Shown here piece after piece: positions 7,801 through 14,882 of a stretch of 16,718 nucleotides of DNA (its first letter is position 1; every line of letters begins with the position of its first letter). The notes beneath the pieces were generated by a model, which worked only from the letters and a program-made list of their open reading frames with translations, made no database searches and was not told where the DNA came from. The DNA is from Bacillota bacterium. Lineage in GTDB: Bacteria; Bacillota; Clostridia; Oscillospirales; Ruminococcaceae. Both the position numbers and the translations under genes were made by a program. The stretch is taken from assembly GCA_023395695.1 (NCBI GenBank), contig JAEWYJ010000343.1:1-16718 (forward strand), read 5' to 3'.

Positions 7801-9718
7801 TATGTTTAATGTTTATCTGTTCCCGCATGACCTGCCGGTTAATCTGGCCAGTTCCGGCGACCTTGACCGGCTGCGCCGGGTCTTTGACGGGCGGGTGCTG
7901 TATCTGGCCGTGGGCAGCGACGTTGTCGCTAACGCTTCCTCCTACAAAGCCGACGCCGTTGCGGGCTGTGTGCAGGAAATGAACCACATTGTTTTCCGCC
8001 GCGTCAGCAGCGCCGACGGCCCTGAGACCGAGGCCGATCTGCGCCGCATCAGAGGCGAGGTGCTGCAGCTGCAGCTGCCGACCTATTTAGAGGATATCAG
8101 CTCCACAAGAATTCGCGAGAATATTGATTTGGGGCGCGATATTTCCAATCTCATCGACCCCACCGTTCAGGACTACATCTACCGCAACAGTCTTTACCTG
8201 CGCGAGCCGCAGTATAAGCGGCTTTACCACGCCGGATATCTCGATTTTTCGCCAACCCTTCACCCCGACGACGCACGGCGCGCCGCGCTGCTGGCCGCCG
8301 TCTCAACGGACAAAAGCCAACAGCCCCGCTTTGACCTGCGCGACGACGTCATCGTCCTGTGCGATACTGAAAAGAGCGCGCGCATACTGGGCTACCTGAC
8401 CCTGCGCATTGTCAGCGCCACCAACCTTTATGACGCGCTTGAGGATGTGCGGCTGACCAACTACGTGCGCGCGCATGCGGCCGGACGCATCCTGCTGCTG
8501 ACCGGGCTGCATTTGGTGCAGCATGCCGACACCGGCTATAATATTGGCCAGCTTCTAATAACCGAGGCGCTCTCCCGCGCAATGGCTGAGGACTGCGGCT
8601 ACGCCGTTTATTACCCTGCCAATTGCGAGCAGGATGCCGCCGCCGTCGACCTGCTGCGCCGTCAGGGCTTTGTTCCTGCGCCGGCAAAGGGCGACCGGCC
8701 GCTGCTGCTTGTGGATATGCGTTCGCCCGTTGTGCTGATTCAGAATCTCGCCACCACGCTTAAGGAGCCTTTTTCATCCAGTGCCAGCATCCTTGACGCA
8801 ATCCGTCAGGCGCATATGCGCATGCAGGAGGCGCTGACCGGCCTTTACCCCGGTACGCTGATTTTGTCCTTAAACGCCGAGGTCATTTACCACCGGCTGG
8901 TACGCAAAATTGTTGAGGCAAATCACGTGCCTGCCGAGGTATCGGTTCCGCGCGTATTGGGCGAAAAAATGTGCGTGCCGTTCGGCAAGGTTTTACGCGG
9001 CAACGCTATTCCGAATACCGTTACCAAAACAATACACACCGACAAGGTCTTTGCGCAGGACCTGAGCGCCTTTACCATTGAGGCTTTTCCGGGCTATGCC
9101 CCGCTTGAAAGCCAAATACGCGCCATCAAGTCCTTTGGCCGCCCGGTTATTCTGGTAGATGATCTTTTGCACTCCGGCAACCGCATCAACGCGCTGTCAC
9201 CGCTGTTTGCGCAGGAAGGCATTGCCATAGACCATGTGCTGGTCGGCGTTATGAGCGGCAAGGGGCGCGACCTTATGCGCACCAAGGACATGAAGGCCGA
9301 CTGCGTTTACTTTGTGCCCAATCTGCGGGCCTGGTTTGTCGAATCGACCATGTATCCGTTCATCGGCGGCGACACGGTCGGGCATGACGAGCCCTCGGTA
9401 CCCGGTCTGACTCCCGCAATTAACCTTGTGTTGCCCTATGCGTTCCCAAAGTTTTATAAAGAATGCGACCGTGCGGCGGTTTTTAAGTTCTCTCAGGTAT
9501 GCATTGAAAACTCCCGCGATATTATACAGGTGCTCGAGAGTGAATTCCGAAAGCGGTTTGCCCGTAATCTGACGCTCTCACGCTTAAGCGAAGCGGTCAT
9601 TCTGCCGCTTTCCCCCGATAAAGGCAGCTGCCTTTATTACGACCCGAACCTGCCGGCGTCGGCCTATCTGGAAAACGACCTGAAAATGCTGCTGCGCATG
9701 CGCGACGTATTGGAGTGA
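4895..9718 (+). CDS. Very large multidomain protein: HD domain, HEAT-like region, nucleotidylyltransferase, possible GNAT, phosphoribosyltransferase
   Basis: Predicted cytoplasmic protein of 1,607 residues, with no signal peptide or membrane segment. Domains in order: an HD-type metal phosphohydrolase (about 175-320) with H186/H187, HD at 215-216, further His near 234-256 and D276; a long helical HEAT-like region (about 400-900, clear repeats near 430-455 and 815-845); a nucleotidylyltransferase (about 912-1110) with GTFDPFSLSHKG (917-928) and ISSTRIR (1068-1074); a possible GNAT acetyltransferase (about 1112-1290); and a type I phosphoribosyltransferase (about 1327-1480) with PRPP loop VDDLLHSGN (D1422, D1423). 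The HIGH-type motif reads SLSH, spaced as TNGH is in phosphopantetheine adenylyltransferases. HD plus nucleotidylyltransferase recalls the NadD/YqeK pair, but this order and size differ. Start: GGAGG at 4885-4889 lies 5 nt before ATG 4895; the frame stays open to TTG 4694, but that 67-residue extension is proline-rich and has a terminator-like hairpin across its start. Function unknown. Confidence 0.85.
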   Translation: MEDYFARRVGARIFQALTEKRFLNKLTMPQQSAELLFGRIDWSDVARALPPARQRITGGEALAVARPLLERIAPEPPGGWLNCAYQTANALQFPPTEALYDDRQRDGALCYLRILQQLLAEERAALPFSPRYDFALCTEQELEGNAGADEYRRFCEWFKEDFVYELLRLGHELTPYRTLEHIAGVHHVAMTCARAFYAGGGLVDLPLLSAAAAVHDIGKFGCKAGERVPYLHYHYTDIWCDRRGLNDAGRIAANHSVWDLEIENLSSESLLLVYADFRVKQSRDKNGQEISEIFSLADSFDVILQKLDNVDAAKRRRYQFVYATLHDFEAYMRSFGVDTTLTLPTVPPAPMKDAALMHMDEAVSALRHRAVDHNIRLMHRLSHDQLFGNVLEAARSEKKPDRLRAYVSVFEEYFTYWSAAQKEQMLSFLYELLMHPDGDIRRQAASLIGRILAGFHSGYRKEQPAGCEPAPGDRRHHELWRTYFGLLIHPDSRLTPQQTSKIRYTAKLALDALLDSCSDTDAAVFAAELFRHYENPAAVEPDAAFALLDTVVTIPAAFCGVIQATRLAHFAMWWLKNGEPVQKAAALRLFRHLLYILPEETPLREEIARAAELADCQGHTPLLFLQAHLGRMLGYDTTAQDAFLSRQSAVSNIFLDNLKTATPWIMKAVGVEYLLDLIEQGNHTNILHIATHFSNLIKMGENVVVRRMAGSSLLAMAPELTPERRNEIAVELSKALETGQSEPAKYIPEYLGRFALWLPPRELDELVDQMENLLCAASSVAVNAGLNTVGAILAGYAVYGERFGQEAAALRVRRDRLAGLLLKGLASYREPVRQETLRILGEALFASRVMPYADKADLFRLVAKKLLCLISENEERELTFFYTAAALSHIYRFLVLYNIEDGPFNFASPQRVAFFPGTFDPFSLSHKGIVQGICDMGFEVYLAIDEFSWSKKAQPALVRRQIVNMSVADMFNVYLFPHDLPVNLASSGDLDRLRRVFDGRVLYLAVGSDVVANASSYKADAVAGCVQEMNHIVFRRVSSADGPETEADLRRIRGEVLQLQLPTYLEDISSTRIRENIDLGRDISNLIDPTVQDYIYRNSLYLREPQYKRLYHAGYLDFSPTLHPDDARRAALLAAVSTDKSQQPRFDLRDDVIVLCDTEKSARILGYLTLRIVSATNLYDALEDVRLTNYVRAHAAGRILLLTGLHLVQHADTGYNIGQLLITEALSRAMAEDCGYAVYYPANCEQDAAAVDLLRRQGFVPAPAKGDRPLLLVDMRSPVVLIQNLATTLKEPFSSSASILDAIRQAHMRMQEALTGLYPGTLILSLNAEVIYHRLVRKIVEANHVPAEVSVPRVLGEKMCVPFGKVLRGNAIPNTVTKTIHTDKVFAQDLSAFTIEAFPGYAPLESQIRAIKSFGRPVILVDDLLHSGNRINALSPLFAQEGIAIDHVLVGVMSGKGRDLMRTKDMKADCVYFVPNLRAWFVESTMYPFIGGDTVGHDEPSVPGLTPAINLVLPYAFPKFYKECDRAAVFKFSQVCIENSRDIIQVLESEFRKRFARNLTLSRLSEAVILPLSPDKGSCLYYDPNLPASAYLENDLKMLLRMRDVLE

Positions 9719-9723
9719 TAAAA

Positions 9724-10968
9724 ATGTATTATTATCAGGAGATGGATCAAATCTACGCGGCGCTTAACTCCGGTTTACCGCTGCCGTCGGTGCCGGCCCC
9801 GGCGGCTGAGGCGCCGCTGACCTTTTTGCTGGATGCGCCTCCCGAAAACCGGCGGGCCGCCTTTTGCGTGACCGACGCCGGCCAGCTGACGGCAGACGAA
9901 TCGGTCGCATGGCTTGACCCCGCGCGAATCGCAGGGGGTAGAGCGCCTATGCCCTCGGATATTTTGGCCCGCATTGAGCGGCGCACGCTGCGAGCCGTCA
10001 ATATCCGGCATCCACGTTGGCGCGAAGCCGCCGGCCTTGCGGTGATTAAGCCCGGCCAAAGCCGGGTGCATTTGCTGGCGGTTGGAGATGTGGGCGGCAC
10101 GCTGCTGACCGGCTTAAAGCTTTTGGGCGGCGACTGCATTAAAGCGCTTGGCATTTGTGATTTGAACCCCAATACCGTCGCCCGCTGGACGGCGGAGATG
10201 AGCCAAATTGCCTGGCCGTGGGACTACGACGCACTGCCGGACGTTAAGCCTGTGGAGATGGCCGATCTGTTTGACTGCGACGTATTCATTTTTGCAGCCA
10301 CCAAGGCTATTCCGGCCGTGGGAAGCGCCGTTAAGGATGTGCGCATGGCGCAGCTTGACGCCAACCGCGCCATTGTGGAGCAATACGCCAAAATGGCGCG
10401 CCGCGCAAACTTTCAGGGACTGTTTATGGTGCTGTCCGACCCGGTAGACCCTTTGTGCAAGGCGGCGTATCTCGCCTCAAACCGCGGTGAGGACGACAGG
10501 TGGGACGGTCTGGGGCTGCTGCCCGAGCAGATACAGGGCTTTGGCCTTGGGGTGATGAATGCGCGCGCCGCCGCACTGGCAAAGCAGCAGGAACGGTTTT
10601 GCAGCTTTTTGACCGAGGGGCGCAGCTTCGGCCCGCATGGTGAGGGCCTGGTAATTGCCAATTCACTGGCCGACTACGACGACGGCCTCTCGCGCGAATT
10701 GACTGAGCTGGTTAAAACAGCCAACCTGCGTATCCGCGAGATTGGCTTTAAGCCCTATGTAGCCCCGGCGCTTTCCTCCGGCGCGTTTCAGTTGCTGCTG
10801 GCGCTGCGCGGGCAATGGCATTGCGGCTCGGTATGCTTAGGCGGCGTTTGGTTTGGCTGCCGCAACCGTTTTACTCCCGCCGGAATTGAAACCGAGGGTC
10901 TGGCGCTGCCCGACGCATTGTTTAACCGGCTGCTTGAAACGCAGCAGACCCTTGCCGAAATCCTTTAA
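9724..10968 (+). CDS. Lactate/malate dehydrogenase-like NAD-binding protein of unknown substrate
   Basis: The 414-residue product has about 115 N-terminal residues I do not recognise, then a lactate/malate dehydrogenase-type fold: a Rossmann glycine motif VGDVGGT (120-126), an acidic residue ending the second strand (D146 in ICDLN), a segment resembling the substrate-loop and helix region (VRMAQLDANRAI), LSDPVDPL (238-244) matching the NPVD box, and GPHGEG with H305 at the place of the catalytic histidine. Near VMNARAAAL the arginine is kept, but the aspartate normally three residues before it, which pairs with the histidine, is not evident. It may therefore use another substrate or be non-catalytic. 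GGAG (9712-9715) is 8 nt before ATG 9724; a GTG at 9715 overlaps the preceding stop. Translational coupling with the large gene is likely. Classical enzymes are about 310-320 residues. Confidence 0.75.
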   Translation: MYYYQEMDQIYAALNSGLPLPSVPAPAAEAPLTFLLDAPPENRRAAFCVTDAGQLTADESVAWLDPARIAGGRAPMPSDILARIERRTLRAVNIRHPRWREAAGLAVIKPGQSRVHLLAVGDVGGTLLTGLKLLGGDCIKALGICDLNPNTVARWTAEMSQIAWPWDYDALPDVKPVEMADLFDCDVFIFAATKAIPAVGSAVKDVRMAQLDANRAIVEQYAKMARRANFQGLFMVLSDPVDPLCKAAYLASNRGEDDRWDGLGLLPEQIQGFGLGVMNARAAALAKQQERFCSFLTEGRSFGPHGEGLVIANSLADYDDGLSRELTELVKTANLRIREIGFKPYVAPALSSGAFQLLLALRGQWHCGSVCLGGVWFGCRNRFTPAGIETEGLALPDALFNRLLETQQTLAEIL

Positions 10969-10980
10969 GGAGATGGTGTA

Positions 10981-12048
10981 ATGTCGGAGCAAGAACGAAG
11001 TTTGACTGTTGTCTGTTGCGGAGCGGTCGCCAACGGCCGGTTTGCTGAAACGTTAAAGCTGGCGCTCAACGGTTGCCGTACCGAATTTGTCACACAGCTC
11101 AACGCGGAGGAGCCGCTGCATAACCGTCGGGTGCTGTTTGCAGCGCAGCTTGATGAAACAGGGGTCAGCCCGGCGCTTTATCAGCTGCTTGCGCTGCTGC
11201 GCAGCCATCCGGGCTATTTGGCCGGCAGCGTCGCGGGCGTTCTTATCGACGGCGCGGGGACGCTTTATACCAAAACGGTCGGGCGTGAGCTGGTGCTGTC
11301 GGCCAACGGGGCCGGGGGGATTTTCCCCGGCCGCCCGCTGGTGGAAGCGACAAGCGCGCTGCACAATTTTGCAGTACAGGCTAAAAACGCTGCCTGTACG
11401 CCTGCACAGGCCTATCAACATGCCGTATACAATCTGGTTCAGCGCATTTTAACCTTTGAGCCGATACAGCCGTCACAGCCCAAAATTCTGGTGCTACACG
11501 CTTCAAGCTACCGCACATCCAATACCATGGCCATTTGGAGCCGGGTTCGGCAGGCGCTGCCATCCGGCTGTACTGTTACCGAGATTGGGCTGCGCAACGG
11601 TACGATGGAGGACTGCTCCGGCTGTCCCTACACCATGTGCCTGCATTTTGGCGAAAAGGGCGAGTGCTTTTACGGCGGCGTCATGGTGCAGGAGGTTTAT
11701 CCCGCCCTGCGCGAGGCCGATGCACTCGTCATGCTGTGCCCGAATTATAACGACGCGCTGTCCGCAAACCTGACCGCCTGCATCAACCGACTCACCGCGT
11801 TATACCGCACAATCTCGTTTGACCGCAAGGCCCTGTTCGGCATTGTTGTGTCGGGCTATTCCGGCGGAGATATTGTGGCGGCACAGCTCGTCTCAGCCCT
11901 GTGCATGAACAAGGGCTTCTGGCTGCCACCGGATTTTTGCCTGATGGAGACAGCTAACGACCCCGGGGAGGCTCTGCAGCTGCCAGGCATTGAGACCCGG
12001 ATTGCGCGTTTTGCGCAAAGTATTTGCGCCGTGCTGTCGGTACAATAA
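10981..12048 (+). CDS. Flavodoxin-like NAD(P)H:FMN reductase-family protein with a four-cysteine cluster
   Basis: The 355-residue protein appears to have two halves. The C-terminal half (from about residue 168) is a flavodoxin-like fold of the NADPH-dependent FMN reductase/iron-sulfur flavoprotein type. It has KILVLHASSYRTSNT as the phosphate-binding start, then C212-x2-C215-x4-C220-x8-C229, close to the CxGCxxC...GxC pattern of that family, then VMLCPNYNDALSANL and GIVVSGYSGGD. The cysteines could hold an Fe-S cluster or act as redox thiols; the sequence cannot tell. The N-terminal half (about 1-160) may be a degenerate flavodoxin-like domain, but that is weak. AAGGAG (10967-10972) overlaps the previous stop and lies 8 nt before ATG 10981, so it is co-transcribed with the dehydrogenase-like gene. 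It is the last gene of the cassette. Confidence 0.75.
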   Translation: MSEQERSLTVVCCGAVANGRFAETLKLALNGCRTEFVTQLNAEEPLHNRRVLFAAQLDETGVSPALYQLLALLRSHPGYLAGSVAGVLIDGAGTLYTKTVGRELVLSANGAGGIFPGRPLVEATSALHNFAVQAKNAACTPAQAYQHAVYNLVQRILTFEPIQPSQPKILVLHASSYRTSNTMAIWSRVRQALPSGCTVTEIGLRNGTMEDCSGCPYTMCLHFGEKGECFYGGVMVQEVYPALREADALVMLCPNYNDALSANLTACINRLTALYRTISFDRKALFGIVVSGYSGGDIVAAQLVSALCMNKGFWLPPDFCLMETANDPGEALQLPGIETRIARFAQSICAVLSVQ

Positions 12049-12134
12049 AACGTCTGGGAACAAACAAAACGGCTCTTCCGAACACATTTAATAAGATGCC
12101 AGACCCGTCAATAAGGGCAATGCAGCAACGCACA

Positions 12135-12163
12135 AAACGCCGATGCAAATTGCATCGGCGTTT
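12135..12163. terminator. Bidirectional terminator between convergent genes
   Basis: A perfect 13-bp stem (AAACGCCGATGCA paired with its complement) with a 3-nt loop stands 86 bp after the flavodoxin-like gene and 12 bp before the end of queT. T runs of 3 (plus) and 4 (minus) belong to or flank the stem, so it can serve both strands. The rest of 12049-12134 holds nothing I recognise. Confidence 0.75.
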
Positions 12164-12175
12164 ATAAGTATGCGT

Positions 12176-12709
12176 TTATTCGTTTTCAAACAGCTTTTTG
12201 TCCAAGCCGGCGCGCTCCAGCGCCCAGACGAGCACCAGTCCCAGTAACGTGCAGGCCACAAGCTGCCCCAACCCCACCTGAAACATGTTAACCCATAGCA
12301 GCGGAGAGCGCAGCGTGTTAAACTCAGCATAGGTCAGCTCCGCCCCAACCACAACGGCATTGACGATAACGGGCGGCAGCGACGCCAGCACCGGCAGACC
12401 CTTGATGCGGTATTTGCGCAGGCTGCGGGTCATCACCGCGGCGATAAGCGTGGCCGCAGTGCCAAACAGAATGTCGGCAGCGCCGAGAATATTGGCCCCC
12501 GCCGCAACACCGTAGGTGTTGGTAATAAGGCAGCCAAGCACCACGCCGGGAATGCCAAGCGGCGTAAGCACCGGCAGCAGGGTCAGCGCCTCGGAGACGC
12601 GCGCCTGAACCGCGCCGAAAGCCAGCGGGAGAAAGGCAATGGAAATAACGGCATAGAGCGCCGCAATCATTGCACAGCGAACAAGGTGACGTGAGGAGAT
12701 TTTTTTCAT
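12176..12709 (-). CDS. queT: QueT-family ECF transporter S component (queuosine precursor uptake)
   Basis: A membrane protein of 177 residues that, by family, binds a queuosine precursor such as preQ1 or preQ0 and couples to the shared ECF energising module. The diagnostic stretch is LAFGAVQARVSEALTLLP near residues 27-44, the signature region of the QueT family. It is followed by hydrophobic helices with GIPGVVLGCLITN and a GAADILFGT segment. Start: GGAGG (plus-strand 12715-12719) lies 5 nt before ATG 12709. The frame continues open upstream to 13003, but that extension crosses the promoter and a structured leader and does not look like protein. The gene has its own promoter and leader, is convergent to the cassette, and lies downstream of the argS terminator, so it is probably monocistronic. 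Confidence 0.88.
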   Translation of the reverse strand: MKKISSRHLVRCAMIAALYAVISIAFLPLAFGAVQARVSEALTLLPVLTPLGIPGVVLGCLITNTYGVAAGANILGAADILFGTAATLIAAVMTRSLRKYRIKGLPVLASLPPVIVNAVVVGAELTYAEFNTLRSPLLWVNMFQVGLGQLVACTLLGLVLVWALERAGLDKKLFENE

Positions 12710-12840
12710 GGGTGCCTCCAAAACATGACGCGGACAGCGGTGAAATTTATGGCGAAACCATACGCTTATCCGCGCGCCGTAAAACATGGTACGGCGACAC
12801 GGCGTACGGAAAGCTGCCACCATTCCCGTTATACGCCTGA
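12710..12840 (-). promoter_or_regulatory. Structured queT leader, candidate preQ1-type riboswitch
   Basis: The RNA from the predicted start (about 12839) to the queT ATG folds into three adjacent hairpins. H1 (12837-12801) has GGCGUA/UACGCC, a UAA bulge, CGGGAA/UUUCCG and loop UGGUGGCAGC. H2 (12796-12775) has CGCCGUA/UACGGCG. H3 (12774-12729) is an 11-bp helix with a bulged A, topped by UAUGG-UUUCG-CCAUA and an unpaired AAUUUCA side. GGUG in the H1 loop can pair with CACC between the ribosome site and the start codon, a pseudoknot that could control translation. Known preQ1 riboswitch classes (II and III) occur upstream of queT genes. I cannot confirm the class without a covariance search. 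Confidence 0.5.
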
Positions 12841-12845
12841 GCAGT

Positions 12846-12874
12846 ATACTAACGCAAACAGACCGGTTTGTCAA
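12846..12874 (-). promoter_or_regulatory. queT promoter (sigma-A type)
   Basis: On the minus strand a perfect TTGACA (plus 12869-12874), a 17-nt spacer and TAGTAT (plus 12846-12851, four of six) predict a start near 12839. The inverted repeat TTGGCG/CGCCAA (12883-12888 and 12901-12906) just upstream of the -35 could be an operator, but it is short. Confidence 0.7.
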
Positions 12875-12946
12875 TTGGCGTATTGGCGCGCGCATGCTAG
12901 CGCCAACGCTTCGGGCGCCCCCGGCGTCAAAATACTCGGAATACAT

Positions 12947-12979
12947 CCGCCATGCCTGCGTTTTTGGCTTGGCGGTTTT
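12947..12979 (+). terminator. Terminator-like hairpin on the plus strand with no plus-strand gene before it
   Basis: CCGCCA (12947-12952) pairs with TGGCGG (12970-12975) and GCC with GGC inside it, with one T-T mismatch and a 9-nt loop, then TTTTG and CTTTTC. It would terminate plus-strand transcription, yet the neighbouring genes are on the minus strand. It may stop antisense transcription leaving the queT side or be chance. Confidence 0.3.
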
Positions 12980-13054
12980 GCTTTTCAATAAAATATCCGT
13001 CATTTTTTCGCCTTGTGCGCCCGCTCTGAGAAGCCGACGGCTTTAACCGGCCAG

Positions 13055-13084
13055 AAAAGGGGGCGCGGCATTCACCGCGCCCCC
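13055..13084 (-). terminator. argS terminator
   Basis: Read on the minus strand, GGGGGCGCGG pairs perfectly with CCGCGCCCCC (10 bp, 6-nt loop) and is followed by TTTTC. The stem begins 8 nt after the argS stop. It separates the ddl-DUF1934-argS unit from queT. Confidence 0.9.
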
Positions 13085-13092
13085 TCAAGCAT

Positions 13093-14844
13093 TTACATGG
13101 TTTCGGGAATATCAATTTTCAGCATGGTCAACACATTTTTAATCGTCTGGCCGGTTGCGAGACACAAATTCAGGCGCGCCTGCATCAGGCATTCGTTGTC
13201 GACCTTGCAACGGCAGGCATTATAGAACTTATGAAAACGGGTGGCGGCTTCAATTGCAAAGCTGGTCAACCGCGCGGGGTCATAGTTCTTCGCCGCCGCG
13301 ATAATCTCCTCCGGGAAGGCGGCCAGTGCGCGGATCAGCTCGCGCTCCTCCGGCTCTTTGAGCAGCAGCAGCTCATTGGTGCTGCACTGACGGGGCATGA
13401 CGTTCTCAGCAGCGAGGTTTTTAGCAATTGAGCAGATGCGCGCATGGGCGTACTGCACATAATAGACCGGGTTCTGGTTCGACTGTTCCACCGCAAGGTC
13501 GAGGTCAAAGTCGAGCTGAGAGCCGGGCTCACGCATGTTAAAAAAGAAGCGTGCGGCGTCAATGGGCACGTCGTCAAGCAGGTCGGACAGGGTGATGGCG
13601 TTGCCGGTACGCTTGCTCATACGCACCAGTTCCCCGCCGCTTGTCAGGCGCACCAGCTGCATGAGCACAATATCCAGCTTGTCCCCGCCGACGCCCAGCG
13701 CGTCAAGCGCGCATTTTAAGCGGGCCACATGGCCGTGGTGATCAGCGCCCCAGATATTAATGCCTTTTTCAAAGCCGCGATCCACAAATTTATTTGCGTG
13801 GTAAGCGATATCGGCAGCAAAATAAGTCGGGAAACCGTTGGCACGCACCAACACGTCATCCTTGAGCGCCAGCTGGTCAATCTGCTGCTGGCTTTTGCCC
13901 TGCGCCAGCAGCGCCTTGGTTTGCACTTCGGCGTTTTTATACCAGATCGCGCCATCCTTCTCGTAGGTGTAGCCCCGCGCGGTCAGCATCTCAACCGCCT
14001 TTTGAACCGCGCCCGACGCATGCAGCGACGTTTCGGAAAACCAGCAGTCAAAGCCGATGCGGTAACGCGCAAGGTCGGCTTTCATCTTTTCAATATTTTT
14101 AGGCAGCGCAAATTCAACCAGCGCCTGCTTGCGCGCTTCGGAATCAAGCGCCAGCAGCTTGTCTGCGTTTATCTTAATATACTCCTCGGCCCGCACCTTA
14201 ATATCTGCGCCGTGGTAGCCGTCCTCAGGGAACAAAACGTTTTCCTCCCCCTGATAGTGCTGGAGGTAGCGCGCTTCGAGCGACTTGGCAAATTTTTCAA
14301 TCTGGTTACCCGCATCATTAATTAAAAACTCGCGCGAAACGGCATACCCGGCAGCGTCGAGCGCCGCGGCCAGTCCGTCGCCAATAGCCCCGCCCCGGGC
14401 GTTGCCCATGTGCATGGGGCCGGTGGGGTTGGCCGATACAAACTCGACCATTACCTTTTTGCCGCCGCCAAAGTCGGTGCGGCCATAGGCGTCGCCCTCG
14501 GCCCGAATTCTGGCTACCACATCGGCAAACCAGCTGTCCGAGACAAAAAAATTGATAAAGCCGGGGCCTGCAACCTCTGCGTGCGAGAAATGGGTGCCCG
14601 CCAGCTGGAGATTGTCGATAATGGCCTGTGCGATGACGCGCGGGGCCTTACCGAAGCTGCGCGCACCCGCCATAGCGGCGTTGGTTGCAAAATCGCCATG
14701 GGTAGAGTCTGCGGGCTGCTCAATTAAGAACGCCGGCAGACCGTTGGCGGGTACGGGCAGGTCGCCCTTTTCAACGGCCCGCTTTATCGCGTCGGAAACG
14801 AGGATATGCAGCGCCTCGCTCGCAATAGAAATTGGTCCTAACAT
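13093..14844 (-). CDS. argS: Arginyl-tRNA synthetase
   Basis: Charges tRNA-Arg in the cytoplasm (class I synthetase). The 583-residue product shows an N-terminal Add-1 domain with DSTHGDFATNAAM (about 46-58), then the HIGH-type signature in SANPTGPMHMGNARGG (HMGN at 145-148), GADHHGHVARL (367-377), the KMSK-type loop VRMSKRTGN (MSKRTG 409-414), and a C-terminal DALR anticodon-binding domain ending in LKIDIPETM. Length is usual for the family. A segment around 305-327, rich in Q and K between the NAEVQTKA and KDDVLVRANG stretches, looks like a small lineage insertion. Start: CAGGAG lies about 9 nt upstream of ATG 14844. The gene is downstream of ddl and the DUF1934 gene; a weak TATAAA near 14865 could give it a promoter of its own, and a strong terminator follows. 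Confidence 0.96.
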   Translation of the reverse strand: MLGPISIASEALHILVSDAIKRAVEKGDLPVPANGLPAFLIEQPADSTHGDFATNAAMAGARSFGKAPRVIAQAIIDNLQLAGTHFSHAEVAGPGFINFFVSDSWFADVVARIRAEGDAYGRTDFGGGKKVMVEFVSANPTGPMHMGNARGGAIGDGLAAALDAAGYAVSREFLINDAGNQIEKFAKSLEARYLQHYQGEENVLFPEDGYHGADIKVRAEEYIKINADKLLALDSEARKQALVEFALPKNIEKMKADLARYRIGFDCWFSETSLHASGAVQKAVEMLTARGYTYEKDGAIWYKNAEVQTKALLAQGKSQQQIDQLALKDDVLVRANGFPTYFAADIAYHANKFVDRGFEKGINIWGADHHGHVARLKCALDALGVGGDKLDIVLMQLVRLTSGGELVRMSKRTGNAITLSDLLDDVPIDAARFFFNMREPGSQLDFDLDLAVEQSNQNPVYYVQYAHARICSIAKNLAAENVMPRQCSTNELLLLKEPEERELIRALAAFPEEIIAAAKNYDPARLTSFAIEAATRFHKFYNACRCKVDNECLMQARLNLCLATGQTIKNVLTMLKIDIPETM

Positions 14845-14882
14845 AAATGTGCACTCCTGTATTTTTATAACCTGTGTTTTAT

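Noticed and set aside
8934..8939. CACGTG inside the multidomain gene as a possible parS core, given the nearby parAB.
   Set aside because: The flanks do not match the TGTTnCACGTGAAACA consensus; no parS was found in the window.
12710..13003. A longer queT reading frame starting near 13003.
   Set aside because: The extra 98 codons cover the promoter and structured leader, while a GGAGG correctly spaced before 12709 fixes the start.
13729..14325. A 198-codon plus-strand open frame opposite argS.
   Set aside because: It lies wholly antisense to a well-supported synthetase gene, has no family resemblance, and is explained by the GC-rich codon pattern of argS.
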